Shown in pieces: positions 52,335 to 63,934 of a stretch of DNA of 64,000 nucleotides. A program made the position numbers and the translations under genes. The DNA lies in assembly GCF_000715075.1 (NCBI RefSeq), contig NC_134096.1, forward strand, positions 121,464,643 to 121,528,642, written 5' to 3'. The notes below the pieces were generated by a model, which worked only from the letters and a program-made list of their open reading frames with translations, was not told the origin of the DNA and ran no database searches. How positions within the stretch are numbered: position 1 is the first letter of the stretch; each line of letters opens with the position of its first letter. The stretch comes from Nicotiana tabacum. Its lineage: Eukaryota; Streptophyta; Magnoliopsida; Solanales; Solanaceae.

Positions 52335-52816
52335 ACATATATAAAGAGGGATTGTGCAGGCCCATCCTACCTTGTATTACCTCTATGTCTACTAGTTCCG
52401 TCCTCTACTTGCCTTGGCGCTGTTAACTGTAGTCTAGACTCTGTGATAAGGTTAAAGCCATTGATCACATTGACTGTACTCTCTTTACTTCTAATTGCTG
52501 ATTTTCCTATAAGTGTCTGCCATGCTTGGTCCTCATCTCCTTTAGTTAATCCTGCACTAGTACTAAAATTTTGTGCACTAGTACTAGCATTTTCTCTAGC
52601 ACTAGGAGGTGCCATCTTTTGTTCCCCTTTAACAACTATAGTGCTTCCTGCACTTTAAGCACAAGTTTAGGTTGTCATTCCTTCTTATGCTTCTAATTCT
52701 TAGGCTTAGTTTTACGTCCTAGCTGGTCATATGCTCTGCATTTGTGGCCTACTTGCATACATTTGTGGTAGAATTCAAGAACCCAATCATACACAATCTC
52801 CTGCATGAACTCCCTC
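52335..52816 (-). pseudogene. LINE ORF1, 3' part
   Basis: Continues the ORF1 reading beyond the copia insertion with EFMQEIVYDW and a CCHC-like motif lacking its first Cys (FYHKCMQVGHKC), then a Ser/Thr-rich C-terminus (open at 52615-52367). The joined sense across the insertion proves that the two halves belong together. Confidence 0.82.
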
Positions 52817-53742
52817 TGATGTTTTATAGTTCAATACCACACAAGAAGGAGGGGGATAATTTGTTTGGTGTCCAATTTTTACGTGCCCTAATTATTGAAG
52901 GACCTGGTTCTTCTATGTATTCCTTATACTACTGTTGCAGAAATAGTAAATACGTAAAGTAAAGAATACAAGTATTTTTATGGGGAAAATACCCGGCTCA
53001 AAAAGTAAAAAAATTACGACATATTACTCAGTAGGATTTTTCCCAACATTTCACTAAATCACTAAGCAAAAATAGCCTTTACAAAACGTTTTGTAAACCT
53101 AAAGATTACCTCTAATCCTGTTGTGGCAACCAGCCTCTGGCTGTTACGATAACTTCAAGTTAACTCTAACTTGAATACAACACTTAGAGTTCCTAGTACA
53201 ATTACTTCTAGATAAAGCTAAAAGGTACAACTTAAAAGACGTACTACAATAAAACTAGAATAAAAGACAGACACTTAGAATTGGTTCTTCTATTTGGTTC
53301 ATGTAGCTTCAGGTTCACGCACTTGAATCACACAAGAGTTGTTTGCAAAATGCCTTGCTATTTTACTCTCAACTCACGTTTAACTTTAGCGTTTGTGCAT
53401 CCCTATAAAATAAGAACATCCTGCAATATTTAGAGTTGGTAGAATAGGAAATAACTAGAGTTCCAATGCTATACTCTTCCTTGGTGGAAGAGTTCTAGTT
53501 ATCTACAACTTCTAACTCCTCCCTTATCTAGGATAGAGTTCTCACGAGTAAGGAGTCCTTCTCCTTATCACTTATGCAACCTTTTCGTTCAGGAGATATC
53601 AAATATAACCACTTAAGCTTGTCTCCTTCACGTGCATGCCTTGTGCTTGAATCTGCCCGTGTCTTTGTACACTGTGTATGGACCTCGTTCATGCTTGAGT
53701 TCCTTAGTCAATCACCAAAACAAACTTCACTTGAGCCTACAA
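52817..53742 (-). repeat. 3' LTR of the nested copia
   Basis: 926 bp. Preceded on the minus strand by a purine tract (AAAAAAGGGGGAATT). Internal segment 53199-53516 is inverted relative to the 5' LTR. Confidence 0.88.
53199..53516. repeat. Inverted LTR segment (3' LTR copy)
   Basis: 318 bp between the shared flanks CCTAGTA and CCCTTATCTAGG. It matches the complement of 60181-60499 in the other LTR. Its TATA-like CCCTATAAAATAAG reads on the plus strand, i.e. antisense to the element. Confidence 0.85.
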
Positions 53743-54227
53743 ATTCCCCCTTTTTTATGATGATAAATTATGTGTTTTTCATAAGCATAAGACCCTGTTT
53801 CAACTCAGCTCAACATCAACACAAAGTTAGAACACTTTTTATTTTTAAAGTCACAAATTATCAAGGACCAGTTTCATTAGGTTATAAATATCACAGTCAA
53901 AAGTAAAAAGCACAACCTATCTTCCCCCTTTCGACATCATCGAAAAGTTGCATAATTATGTTAGATAACCAGATTTTAATAGATATTACTCATGGCCACT
54001 GGGGCTACTTCAAATGCAAACATGGAGTCAAGCATCATATATCAATCTAATGATATTAGCTATCTAAGAAGAATCAACAAATAGTTAGAGCATAAAAATA
54101 GTTTATTGTCATTGATACCAGTCATCGACAAAGCATAAAGAAAAATAAAGATACTGGATCATGAGCCAAAAGAACAAAAAGAAATCCCATCGGGGTCACT
54201 AGTTTGTCTAACTAGGCTAGGAAGGTT

Positions 54228-54953
54228 TCAAGGCTGGGAAGGATCAGGGACTTTAACTCCTGAACTCTTCTTCCTTTTTGGATTATAGTTGTCAGACACA
54301 CATTTCAGTAGATCTTCGAGGAGTCCCTGTCCTGATGGAACTAGTTCTTGAACATTCTTCCCCAATCTAACTAACCCCTCAGCAACTTTTCTATACCCAC
54401 TTTCCCTCTTTTCTCTCACATTTTCTTCTTCTCCAGTAGATTCCTCATTCCATGCTACCATAGCTCCAGTTCCTTCAGTCAAACCAATAGGAGTATGTGA
54501 AGATTCAACCACTCCTTGTCCCATTCCCCTCACATCGACTTGAGCACCCTCACTCTCCTTTTATTTTCTCTTTTTATTTTTACCACCAATTTTTTCAGAC
54601 TCAGTGGTCTCTATCCCAGCCACAGTTCCTACCAGAACAAATCTATTTTTCAGATTTACAGCAACCTCAGAGATTACTTCAGATGTAATTTTAGGGCCAA
54701 ATGTTACATGATCTATTTAAGAAAAAACAATTTCTTCCCCCTCAGTTGCAGACTTGAAAGAATCTTCGTATTTTTGAGGTTCATCTGCCTGACTTGCCTT
54801 CAGTTTCTCATTGATTTTCTTGGTTTGTTCTCCTCCAGCGACTACTTTGCGAGCAAGTATCTTGAATCTTCCTTTCTTAGAGATAAATGTGGTTGAAGGA
54901 GTGGGTGTGGATTCTTTGGGTGGTGATAAGGGATTTTTAGATATGTTAGCCAT
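54228..54953 (-). pseudogene. Extra 3' ORF (SIRE env-like position)
   Basis: Minus strand, between pol and the 3' LTR. Starts MANISKNPLSPPKESTPTPS, continues with a basic KKGRFKILARKVVAGGEQ part, meets a stop at 54717, and resumes to 54228 with Glu/Lys-rich sequence and a basic KRKKSSG end. No membrane segment is evident in what remains. Its place matches the extra (env-like or unknown) ORF of SIRE/Maximus copias. Function not established. Confidence 0.6.
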
Positions 54954-55559
54954 TGATGGTTAAAGGGTGAGAGAAGATGAATATGTGTGTGTTTAGAAAA
55001 TGAGAGAAGATAGAGAGAATTGTTTGGAGGCTGAAAATTTAGAAGTGAAGAAACAACTAAGGCCTAATCAATATAAAGAGGAAGAGTTTAATTGGGTAAC
55101 GACAGCTTTTTCAGAAGCTCAAAAGTCTAATCAAGCTGGGAGTCAGTTTGAAAAGACATTGAAGACTCTCCCTAGAATCTAGGCACGTATTGCGTTTTGG
55201 GACTCTATTTGGATAAAATTGATTTATTTCGTAACGGATAAGCTCAAGGAGGTTAGGATTAAATGAGACTCTCCTTTTAATCATAATCCAAATATAATTA
55301 TTTCAAAATATGCAGAGTGGAGAGTACGTACCATGTAATCTTGATGAACCAAGTTCTTCACTGAGAAATATCTTGTGTAAGTCTAAATTTTCCAAGAAAA
55401 TAAAGATAATATCATTAGATGTTAATGAGATATTTTAGCACATGGTACAAGAGTATACTGATGAAAGTATGAGACTTAGCAAAATCTAATCTAATTATGT
55501 ACAAAAATTCATAGATTTTCTAACTAATTTTTTGAGTTAGAACTCGTTCCTTTTAGGTG

Positions 55560-57967
55560 ATCTTAATCATCCCTAATTCTAATATGTTCCTTTCAAAGTA
55601 ATCTCTACTTAGAGCTTTTGTGAAGATTTTAGCTATTTGCTTGTCAATAGCACAAAATTCTACAGAGATCAAACCCTTTTCATAGTTGTCCCTCAAAAGT
55701 GATGCCTAATATCTATGTGCTTAGTTCTTTTGTGATAAACCAAGTTCTTGGTCATACTAATTGCACTGGTGTTATCACAAATATGGGGATACAACCTACA
55801 TCAATTCCAAAGTCCATTAATTGATGTTTGATCCACAATAATTTAGCACAACATGAGGCAGCAACAACATACTACTTCAGCAGTAGATAAGGTTTATTTC
55901 ATACCATGCTCTTGGAGCCTGCTTGAGCCCATAAAGTGCCTTGTCAAAGCTTGTACACATGATCAGGATATTCCTTGCTTTCAAAGTCGGAGGTTGCTTG
56001 ACAAACACTTCTTCCTTTAGATAGCCATTAAGGAAGGCACTCTTGACATCCATCTGATAGAGAATAAATTCCATATATGCAGCAAAGGCTATAAAGAGTC
56101 TAATTGCCTCTAATCTTGCAATTAGAGTAAAGGTCTCATCATAGTCTATGCCATTTGTTTCTGAAGACCCATTTTGTACCAATTACTGATCTGTCCTTGG
56201 GTATTGGTACCATATGCTAAACTTGACTTCTCTCAAATTGGTTGAGTTCATATTGCATTACATTCACCCAATCTGCATCCTGCAAAGCCTCAACAACATT
56301 CTTAGGTTCAATAAGAGATAAAAAAGTATCAAAAGTATAAAGATTCTTCAAAGAAGATCTGGTTTTGATTCCAGAGGTTGGATCAGTAATTATATTCTCA
56401 ATAGGATGAGAACTTTTATACTTGTAAGGTTTCACAACCAGCTGGTTTCCCTTAGATGTTCTGACAATGTTTTGTTGCTGAGGAACAAATTCATGGACAT
56501 GTTCCCTCGAGGTTTTATGATTAATTTCTCTTTGTTCAGTTCCCTCTGTCAAGTTGCCCTGGGTGAAAGGACCTATTCCATCACTTGTTCCTTCTTCCGG
56601 TGCAACTTTAGTTTGGGCTGTGGTTTCAAATTGCTTCATCATCATGTTTCTTACTCTTTTAAAGAATGTTAGTTTCATCAAAAATCACATGTACATTTTC
56701 TTCTACATACACAGTTCTTTTGTTATATATCTTATAAGCTTTACTATGTGAAGAATACTCCCTCATTATTTATGGGATCAAACTTACCTAGGGAGTCTTT
56801 ACCATTATTGTGCACAAAGCACTTGCATCCAAATGCCCTAAGATGGGATATATTTGACTTTCTCCCTTTAAGTAACTCATATGGAGTCTTCTCAATAAGA
56901 GGTATAGTCATGCACCTATTTATGATGTAGCATGCAGTGTTTACAGCTTCTGCCCAGAAACTATAGGGGAGTTTACTAGAAAGAGGCATATTCCTAGCCA
57001 TTTCTTCCAATGTTCTATTTTTTCTTTCAACTACTCCATTTTGTTGTAGAGTCCTAAGAGCAGAAAAATTATGATTTATGTCATGCTTATCACAAAATGC
57101 AGCAAATTTAACATTCTCAAATTTAGTACCATGATTAGACCTAATTGTTGCAAGTTGATTACCTAGTTGTTTCTGAGCTTTTCTAACAAAAGAAGTGAAC
57201 ATGTCAAATGCTTCATCTTTAGATGTTAGAAATAGTGTCAAAGTAAACCTAGAATAATCATCAACAAGCACCATAACATATCTCTTACCACCTCTGCTCA
57301 ATATTCTCATTGGTCCATAAAGATCCATATGGACCAGTTCCATCGTCCTGGTGGTGCTTACCATTTTCTTGTTTATAAAAGATGATCTTACCTGCTTCCC
57401 CCTTGCACAAGCCTCACAAACTTTATCTTCCTTAAACTTAATGTTAGGCAGCCCTATCACCAAGCCCTTGGAGATTAGTTTGTTGAGTTGACTTAGACTG
57501 GCATGTCCAAGTCCTTTGTGCCAAAGAAGGGGATCATTATCCAACATACTTAAGCAAGTGAGTTCATTATCTGAAAGTATGGACATATCCACAACATATA
57601 GGTTGTTCACTCTTTTTCCCTGCAAAACTATCTTGTGAGTGGTAAGATTAATCACAAAGCATTTTGTAAAGGTGAATGCTACCATATTACCTCTATCACA
57701 CAATTGTGATACATGCATTAGACCGTACTTCAGTCCATCTATCAAGTAGACATTCTCAATAGAGTGAGAATAGTCTTACCTACTTTTCCAATCCTAGTGA
57801 TCTCACATTTCTTCCCATTTTCAAAAGAGACATTACCTCTTTTAAGGTCCTCAAGTGAAAGGAACTGGTTCTTGCTTCTTATCATATGCTTTGAACAGCC
57901 ACTATCCATGTACTATATTTGGCTGCTCCCCATTCACTTGGACCTGCAAAAGGAAATCGGGGGTTAG
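55560..57967 (-). pseudogene. Nested copia pol remnant (protease, integrase, partial RT/RNase H)
   Basis: Protease trace near 57920. The integrase part 57745-56744 has HKGLGHASLSQL, CEACARGKQ and HMDLYG. The second catalytic Asp is Asn (IRSNHGTKF), while the Glu in GVVERKN is kept. RT starts at 56182 (DYDETFTLIARLEAIRLF, QMDVKSAFLNGYL) and runs to LYGLKQAPRAWYE near 55890. It then jumps to the RNase H end ([15 protein letters not shown] near 55770; KQIAKIFTKALS near 55640). The YVDD catalytic box and most of RNase H are missing. Confidence 0.87.
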
Positions 57968-58747
57968 TCTTAAGAATCTAAACTAGTTTGGGTCCCTTTT
58001 TATAAGCAAAAATATGAATCAAATTCTTTTTAGCCCAACTTCTTTGTTCTTTTGACTTGCCTTATCTTTTGCAGTGCATTTACTTTTATAATGACCTGTT
58101 TTACCACAGTGTGTGCAAATCTTGTTCTTAGAAAGTGTGAGGTACTTGCTTTTGGGATCCCACTTAGGTGCCAGGTTCCCAAAGCCAAGTCCTCTTCTGT
58201 TGCTACTATGGTGTTCTTGTAGCCATGAAAGTGCATCAGAGGACCTGTTCTATTTACAAGTTCTATCTAGCTCATGCTTGACCTTGCTTAGATCCTCATT
58301 TAGGATTTTTACCTGCCCATCTCTTTTGTACAACTCACCTTTTATTTTTCCTATATTTTCTTCCAAAGTGAGTTGTGTGTGATCAACTATCTTTTTACTT
58401 GTTCCTAATTTTACTTTTAGATTTTCAGATCTAAGCTCTAGGACAGTTGAGTAAAGTGCATGAACCTGGTTCTTCAACACAGTATTCACTTACAGTTTTA
58501 CTAACCCTAAGTTCTAGGTTTTTGCACTTAGCCTTCAAAATCACACATTCTTTAAACATTTGTTCCTTTTCGTTGTTTACATTTCAAATTCGTCAATTAG
58601 TTCTAGTAGTAACTCAAATAACCTTTCTTTAGACAATAATTTAATTTTGTCTTTGAGATGAATTACACTTACCTCAGTTTCTTCATCAGATTCTCCAATG
58701 GCCATGAGTGCTTGTTCATCCTCACCCTCATCATCTGAGCTTTCTAT

Positions 58748-59750
58748 CTAAGCAACGACCATAGCCTTGGTTAAACCTTTGTTGTTACTTTTCTTGGGTT
58801 GAACATGTTCCTTCTTCCTGTTCCTTCGTTCAGCTCTTTCCTTCTTCCATTCAATTTCACACAAAAGGACAGTTCTTGATGTGGTGATCAGTCTTTTCAC
58901 ACTTGTAGCAGCCATCATTAGTTTACTTATCAGGAACTTTTGACTTGCTATAGCTTCCACTTCTTGAAGAACCTTTTCTTCTCCTCATGTACTTCTTGAA
59001 GTCCTTGGTGATCATAGCCATTTCATCATCTTCCAGATCAGAATCTTCAGTGATTTTGAGTGCCAAGCTCATTTCCTTCTTAGGCACATCCATCTTCATG
59101 GTTTGTCTCCTAAGTTCATAAGCAGTGAGATTTCCAATTAATTCATCCAGTGGGAGAGTGGCAATAATCTTTGATTCCTGGATGGCAGTGATTTGCTCTC
59201 CCAAGTGATAGGCAAAACCCTAGTCAGTATCTTCTCGACTCTATCTTCTTCATGAATAATCCTTCCAAGAGATTTTAGCTCATTTGTCAGTGTAGTGAAC
59301 CTTGTGTACATTTTTTGAATGGTTTCTCCTTCCTTCATAGCAAAGTTCTCATACTGAGAGTACAATAGAGTTCTTCTGGATCTCTTCACCTGCAGTGTTC
59401 CTTCGTGAGCCACTTGCAGTGTGTCCCATGTTTGCTTAGCAGTGGTACAACTTTGGATTCTGTTATACTCATCTGGACCAAGTCCACAAACAAGCCATTT
59501 CTTGGCTTTAGTATTCTTCTCCCACTTCTTCAAGTCCTCAGCAGTGCAGTCCGTTCTTGTCTTTGGCATATCTACTCCTTCAGTATTTTTTTTCAAGGTA
59601 GCCAGTGGACCATCAGTGACAATATCCCATAGCTCATAGTCTTCTCCTATAATGTGATCTTTCATCCTGTTTTTCCACCAAGAGTAGTACTGGCCATTAA
59701 AGAGTGGTGGCCTAGCAGTGGATTACCCTTCCCAGTTTCCAGGTAGTGCA
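58748..59750 (-). pseudogene. Nested copia gag remnant
   Basis: Starts near 59753 (MSALPGNWEG, then a stop). Main open part 59665-59138 has the UBN2 gag core (YELWDIVTDGPLA, TWDTLQVAHEGT, KMYTRFTTLTNELKSLG). A frameshift leads to 59204-58923 (LDELIGNLTAYELRR) and a knuckle CYKCEKTDHHIKNC near 58910-58870, with the Gly after the second Cys changed to Glu. Several stops. Confidence 0.87.
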
Positions 59751-59801
59751 CTCATTTTGATCTTCTCCTAAGATATTAGCCTCTTCAAGGATAACATGAT
59801 A

Positions 59802-60721
59802 CGATATTTTATACTTCAATACCATACAAGAGGAGAGGTGATTTGTGTGGTGTCCAATTTTGGCATGTACTGATTATAGAAGGACCTGATTCTTCTATGT
59901 GTTTCTTATACTACTGTTGCAAAAATAGTAAATGCAAAAAGTAAATAACACAAGTATTTTTACGTAGAAAATACCCGATTCAAAAGGTGAAAAAACCACG
60001 ACCTATTACCCAGTAGGATTTTTCCCAACACTTCACTAAATCACTGAGCCAAAACAACATTTACAAAACTCTTTGTAAACCTAAAGATTATCTTTAATCC
60101 CGTTGTGGCAACCAACCTCTAATTGTTGCTATAACATCAAGTTAAATCTAACTTGAATACAACACTTAGAGTACCTAGTAGTTAGAAGTTGAAGATAACT
60201 AGAACCCTTCCACCAAGGAAGAGTATAGTATCGGAACTCTAGTTATTTTTTTATTCTACTAACTCTATATATTGTAGGATGTTCCTATTTTACAGGGACG
60301 TACAAAAGCAGATGTTAAACATGAGTTGGGAGCAAACTAGCAAGGCATTTTGCAAACAACTCTTGTGTGATTCAAGTGTGCGAACCTGAAGCTACATGAA
60401 CCAGATAGAAGAACCAGTTCCAAGTGTCTGTCTTTTATTCTAGTTTCATTGTAGTAGGTGTTTCAAGTTGTACCTTTCAGCTTTATCTAGAAGCAATTAT
60501 CCCTTATCTAGGATAGAGTTCTCTCGAGTAAGGAGTTCTTCTCTTTATCACTTATGCAATATTTTCGTTCAGTAGATATCAGATATAACTACTTAAGCTT
60601 ATCTCCTTCACATGCATGCCTTGTGCTTGAATCTGCCCGTGTCTTTATACACTGTGTATGGACCTGGTTCATGCTTGAGTTCCTTTATCAATCATCAAAA
60701 CAAACTTCACTTGGGCCAACA
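59802..60721 (-). repeat. 5' LTR of the nested copia
   Basis: 920 bp. The inner end abuts a primer-site-like TATCATG on the minus strand. A TATA-like CTGTAAAATA lies in its inverted segment, in sense orientation for the element. Confidence 0.85.
60181..60499. repeat. Inverted LTR segment (5' LTR copy)
   Basis: 319 bp, complement of 53199-53516, between the same flanking sequences. Begins GTTAGAAGTTGAAG and ends CTAGAAGCAATTA. Confidence 0.85.
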
Positions 60722-60726
60722 TCCTT

Positions 60727-61700
60727 CCATTAGGATCATTCACCTTAATGGATCTAGGTAGTTTTTTCATAACATCCATCTCAACCAACACTCTAGCATA
60801 GGAAATCCGATCTAGTTGAGTAGTGCAAGCATCAACATATAGAGGAATTCTCAAGCCACTACTAATCCTGCTCAGTGATTTATTTCCCCAATATTTTAGA
60901 GGAAGATTAGGGTACTTGACCCACATTGGAATGGTCTGTAAAACTTCTTTGTTAAAATTAAAATCAGCAAACCACACTTTCATAATAATAGGTTTATTGT
61001 TCAACATGTGAGGTCCTGAGTACATCACTTCATCTCTGTCATCATTGGAGTTGAATCTTACCACAAAATATCCATCATTGTGAAAATACACTTTAGGCTT
61101 TATTGCGAAGTTCCAAGCTGAAGCAATGAATCGTTCAATGGCTCATATAGTTGGAGTTCCTCCGACAACATATAAAATTAGAGCTCGTTTCCACTTCTTA
61201 AGTTTCCTCCTCGACTTCTTCCTTACAGAGTTCAACAATTACATTACCATTTTTTAGAGTTGGAGCAATAAAGATTAGATACATTCCCTTTGTTGCAAGT
61301 CAGTTTCCCATGAATAGATTTGCCCATTGTTTTTGACCTCTCTCGACATCAGCAGTTGGCAAATTCCCTTGAGGTTTAGTCGCCGCCCCGGTATCCCCAA
61401 TTACACCCAATTCTCTGGTAATCGCTATCGAATTCCTTTCAATTGTCTCAATTTTACTAGGGCTAGTGTTTGCATGTTTCGTCGGAGCTCCAGAAACTAA
61501 TTTTTCACTACTAATTACCTTATGAGGAGTTTTCATACTTCCTTTGTGGCTGACAATGGCGGCCACTGTTCCATTGGTGTTTTCCCTGCTTCTTTGATCG
61601 TAGTACTCTGCGTTCCTCGACTTTGAGTGGTGCTGCTCATTCCTGTGTAATCAACCAGCTGGGTCGTGGTTGCATTTCTCTTCGGCCTATCCCTCCCCAT
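60727..61700 (-). pseudogene. LINE ORF1, 5' part (DUF4283)
   Basis: Starts MGRDRPKRNATTTQLVDYTG at 61700, shifts frame near 61560, and carries the DUF4283 core at 61091-60720 (YFVVRFNSNDDRDEVMYSGP, IPMWVKYPNLPLKYWG, MDVMKKLPRSIKVNDPNGR). It is cut at the NGR codons by the copia element. Nucleic-acid-binding ORF1 protein of plant L1 elements. Confidence 0.85.
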
Positions 61701-61783
61701 TGCTAGCGAGCGTACGTTAGCACATGCACTCTATCGTGCGCTGAGCGCGAAGAGAGATAGCTTTTGAAGAAGTTGCATTTTTG

Positions 61784-62320
61784 AAGTGATAAAAACTTCA
61801 TATTTGATTCTAAAATTGCAATTTGAAGTGATAAGAACTTCCGATAAAATAATTAAAACTTCAGATCTGATTCTGAACTCTAAATTTGTAACTTCAGATG
61901 CAAATTCTGAAGTGTATTCCAAAGTGGGTAAATTTGCAAAAAAGAATATGTTCGGCTACAGCGTAAACAGTATCCCAAAATTGGGTATTTATGTACTTCC
62001 TCAATAATCTTTACTTAGTTGTACCCGTCTATACTAAATATAGTTGCAGGACACTCAGAGTCAAAACTAAAAACTGGTATTGTTAAACAAAGAAAAATAA
62101 CAATCAGAGGGATAAGTGGCAACTCAAAGTGTATGTTTACGGCCTATAAGGCAAGTACTTAGGAGATCTCACTCCAATGCAATAATTTCCTGATATGCTA
62201 ATTGCATGGTCAGATCTCAAGTACTCACCCCCCTACGTATAGGCCGCTCTTCTATGTCTGAACATATTAAAGTAACAAGCTAATATAAAACTTTTGTATG
62301 TTTTAGAACTCTACTTTCTC
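61784..62320. other. Right part of an older repeat and intergenic DNA
   Basis: 61784-62030 carries repeated ACTTCAGATCTGATTCTGAA-type motifs matching 48500-48917 on the other side of the LINE. 62030-62320 precedes the 3' end of the GARP gene. No gene. Confidence 0.45.
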
Positions 62321-63931
62321 TTAGGTTTCACTTAATGAATAAGTAGGCAGAGAAAGAGAAAGCATTGTGTTCATTTCTGACTGATGATCCATCCTCTTGC
62401 TATGATGAGTATTCTTCTCATTCTCGCTTTCTGTGCTTCTGCTTAATCTTAGTTGCAAATCAGGTAGCCAACCTTTTCCCGTGAAACTCTTGTCTTCTTT
62501 CATCTGCAAAGTAAAATTACCAATATAATGAAGTAGTGCAACAACAAGGAAAAAAAGAAAGATGAAATCCCAGTTATAATATATATATGGGTATTATAAC
62601 TCATCGAGAGTTACCGTCTTAACATATTTAATTTTCAATTAATGTAAAACGGATCTAAGTTTGGTCGCTTGTTAAAGCTCCTAGTAAAATAAGTTCTCGA
62701 GAATTGCACAAGATCATATAAGGAGTTCAATTGCACCATCACCAGCTGCAGTGGGATAATCCACATATATATGACTACAATCAATTCATATCCAAAGAAG
62801 TAATGCAACAACAAGGAAACAAGGAAAGATGAAATCCCAATAAATAATAGTACTCCATATGAGGAGCTATATATATATGTGTGTGCTTCTATATATTTAC
62901 CTCAAGCCTTGTTGGTGTCTCCAAATTTTGCTCAAGGGTATTGTATCTGCAATTCCATTTGGAATATGGTTGCGCTACATTTTGTTGAAGCAAATATTGG
63001 GAGTTTTTAGCTGAACAAATATTGGAAAAATCAGAATTTTTCTCCTCCCACTGATTGGCGATGAATACACTCGGAGGCCACCTTTTCTCTTCACGAAATT
63101 GGCTTGACCTGATGGAGCCAATTTCATGGCCTCCATTTTTTTGAAATTGTCTTGGTGTGGATAGCTTTTCTCGAGTGGTGTTATTAAGTAAGCCCCCCTG
63201 ATTGGAAGACCACTGCAAGTACCTGTACATTAAATCATTGAGTTTAACTTTTATATAATGATAATATTGGGTTTTTTTATTAATATATCTGGTCCTTATT
63301 AAAAGATAATTATACGTAATATTCAATAAAAAGTGGAATTAGTAAACTAGCAATGCAGACAATTACTTGTAAAAATTTATTTATACTGTCAGTTTATATA
63401 TATGTTAAATAAAAAATTATTAAGAATAGTTAAGCAAGTCAAGTAGAAGATTATCATTGACTAGTTGAAATTGTACCTGGAAAAGATGTCCTTGGTCTGA
63501 TCATATGGGGGTCTCGAAAAGGAATTTCGAAAATGGCCTTTAACATGGTCATGATCATAGTTAAAGTTCCTAGCTAACACAATGGCACCATTCTTCATCT
63601 TGAAATCTTGTAGAGGGTTATATCTTTGCCCTACATTTCTGTAGAAATAGCTTCTTCCTTGCATTGCTCTATTACGACCTAACACTATACCAAAATGAAG
63701 CACCATCAAGATTAATCATAGTTAGTATATATTGCACATGAGGAAAATGGGTTAAGAGCATTTTGTCCGCCTAAAGTTACATGTCAATTGTAGATAAGGA
63801 CAATTAACTGGTAACTTAAGGAGGATAAATGATCTTAACATGTATACTTGGTTGGAAGGAAAGAAGTTTCAAATTTGATGATATAAGTACGTACCTTGTC
63901 CAGATTCATCAAGTTTCTTGCTTCGATACAT
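62321..63931 (-). CDS. GARP/G2-like MYB transcription factor, C-terminal exons (partial)
   Basis: Minus strand, four exons visible: 63931-63895, 63684-63477, 63222-62901, 62503-62321. Phases agree (1, 2, 0). The first visible exon reads MYRSKKLDESGQ, the end of the SHLQMYR helix of the SHAQKYF-class DNA-binding domain; the rest of the domain lies past the right edge. The C-terminus has two LxLxL repression-type motifs, PDLQLRLS and MLSLSLP, as in Arabidopsis GARP genes of the At2g38300/At2g40260 group (family recognition from memory). Likely a nuclear DNA-binding repressor. All introns are GT-AG (donors GTACGT, GTACAA, GTAAAT). No lesion seen. Confidence 0.82.
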
Positions 63932-63934
63932 CTG

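Larger units (their letters stand above)
52817..60721 (-). mobile_element. Ty1-copia (SIRE-like) element nested in LINE ORF1
   Basis: 7,905 bp. LTRs at 52817-53742 (3') and 59802-60721 (5'). On the minus strand the 5' LTR begins TGTTGGCCCAAGTG. The target duplication has decayed (CCCTC left, TCCTT right), but the host LINE frame is colinear across it. gag-protease-integrase-RT/RNase H run on the minus strand, followed by an extra ORF before the 3' LTR, as in SIRE-type copias. The RT catalytic block is deleted and the integrase active site is mutated. The two LTRs differ by an internal inversion. Confidence 0.9.
48933..61768 (-). mobile_element. LINE (plant L1 type) split by a nested copia element
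   Basis: Minus strand. Target duplication GAAGTTGCAYTTTTG at 48918-48932 and 61769-61783 (14 of 15). Removing the nested copia (52817-60721) leaves about 4.9 kb. There is a short 5' leader, ORF1 from 61700 with a DUF4283 domain, ORF2 from 52334 with endonuclease, RT and zf-RVT, and a 3' end with AAATAAA and a short A run. The LINE appears full length but is broken by stops and frameshifts in both ORFs. Confidence 0.88.

Noticed and set aside
54497..54896. Plus-strand open frames over the extra copia ORF
   Set aside because: Antisense to the element and rich in F/L/S from the complement of a Lys/Glu-rich frame; considered a shadow.
61786..62007. Plus-strand open frame 61786-62007
   Set aside because: Made of repeated ACTTCAGATCTGATTC-type units; repeat translation, not a gene.
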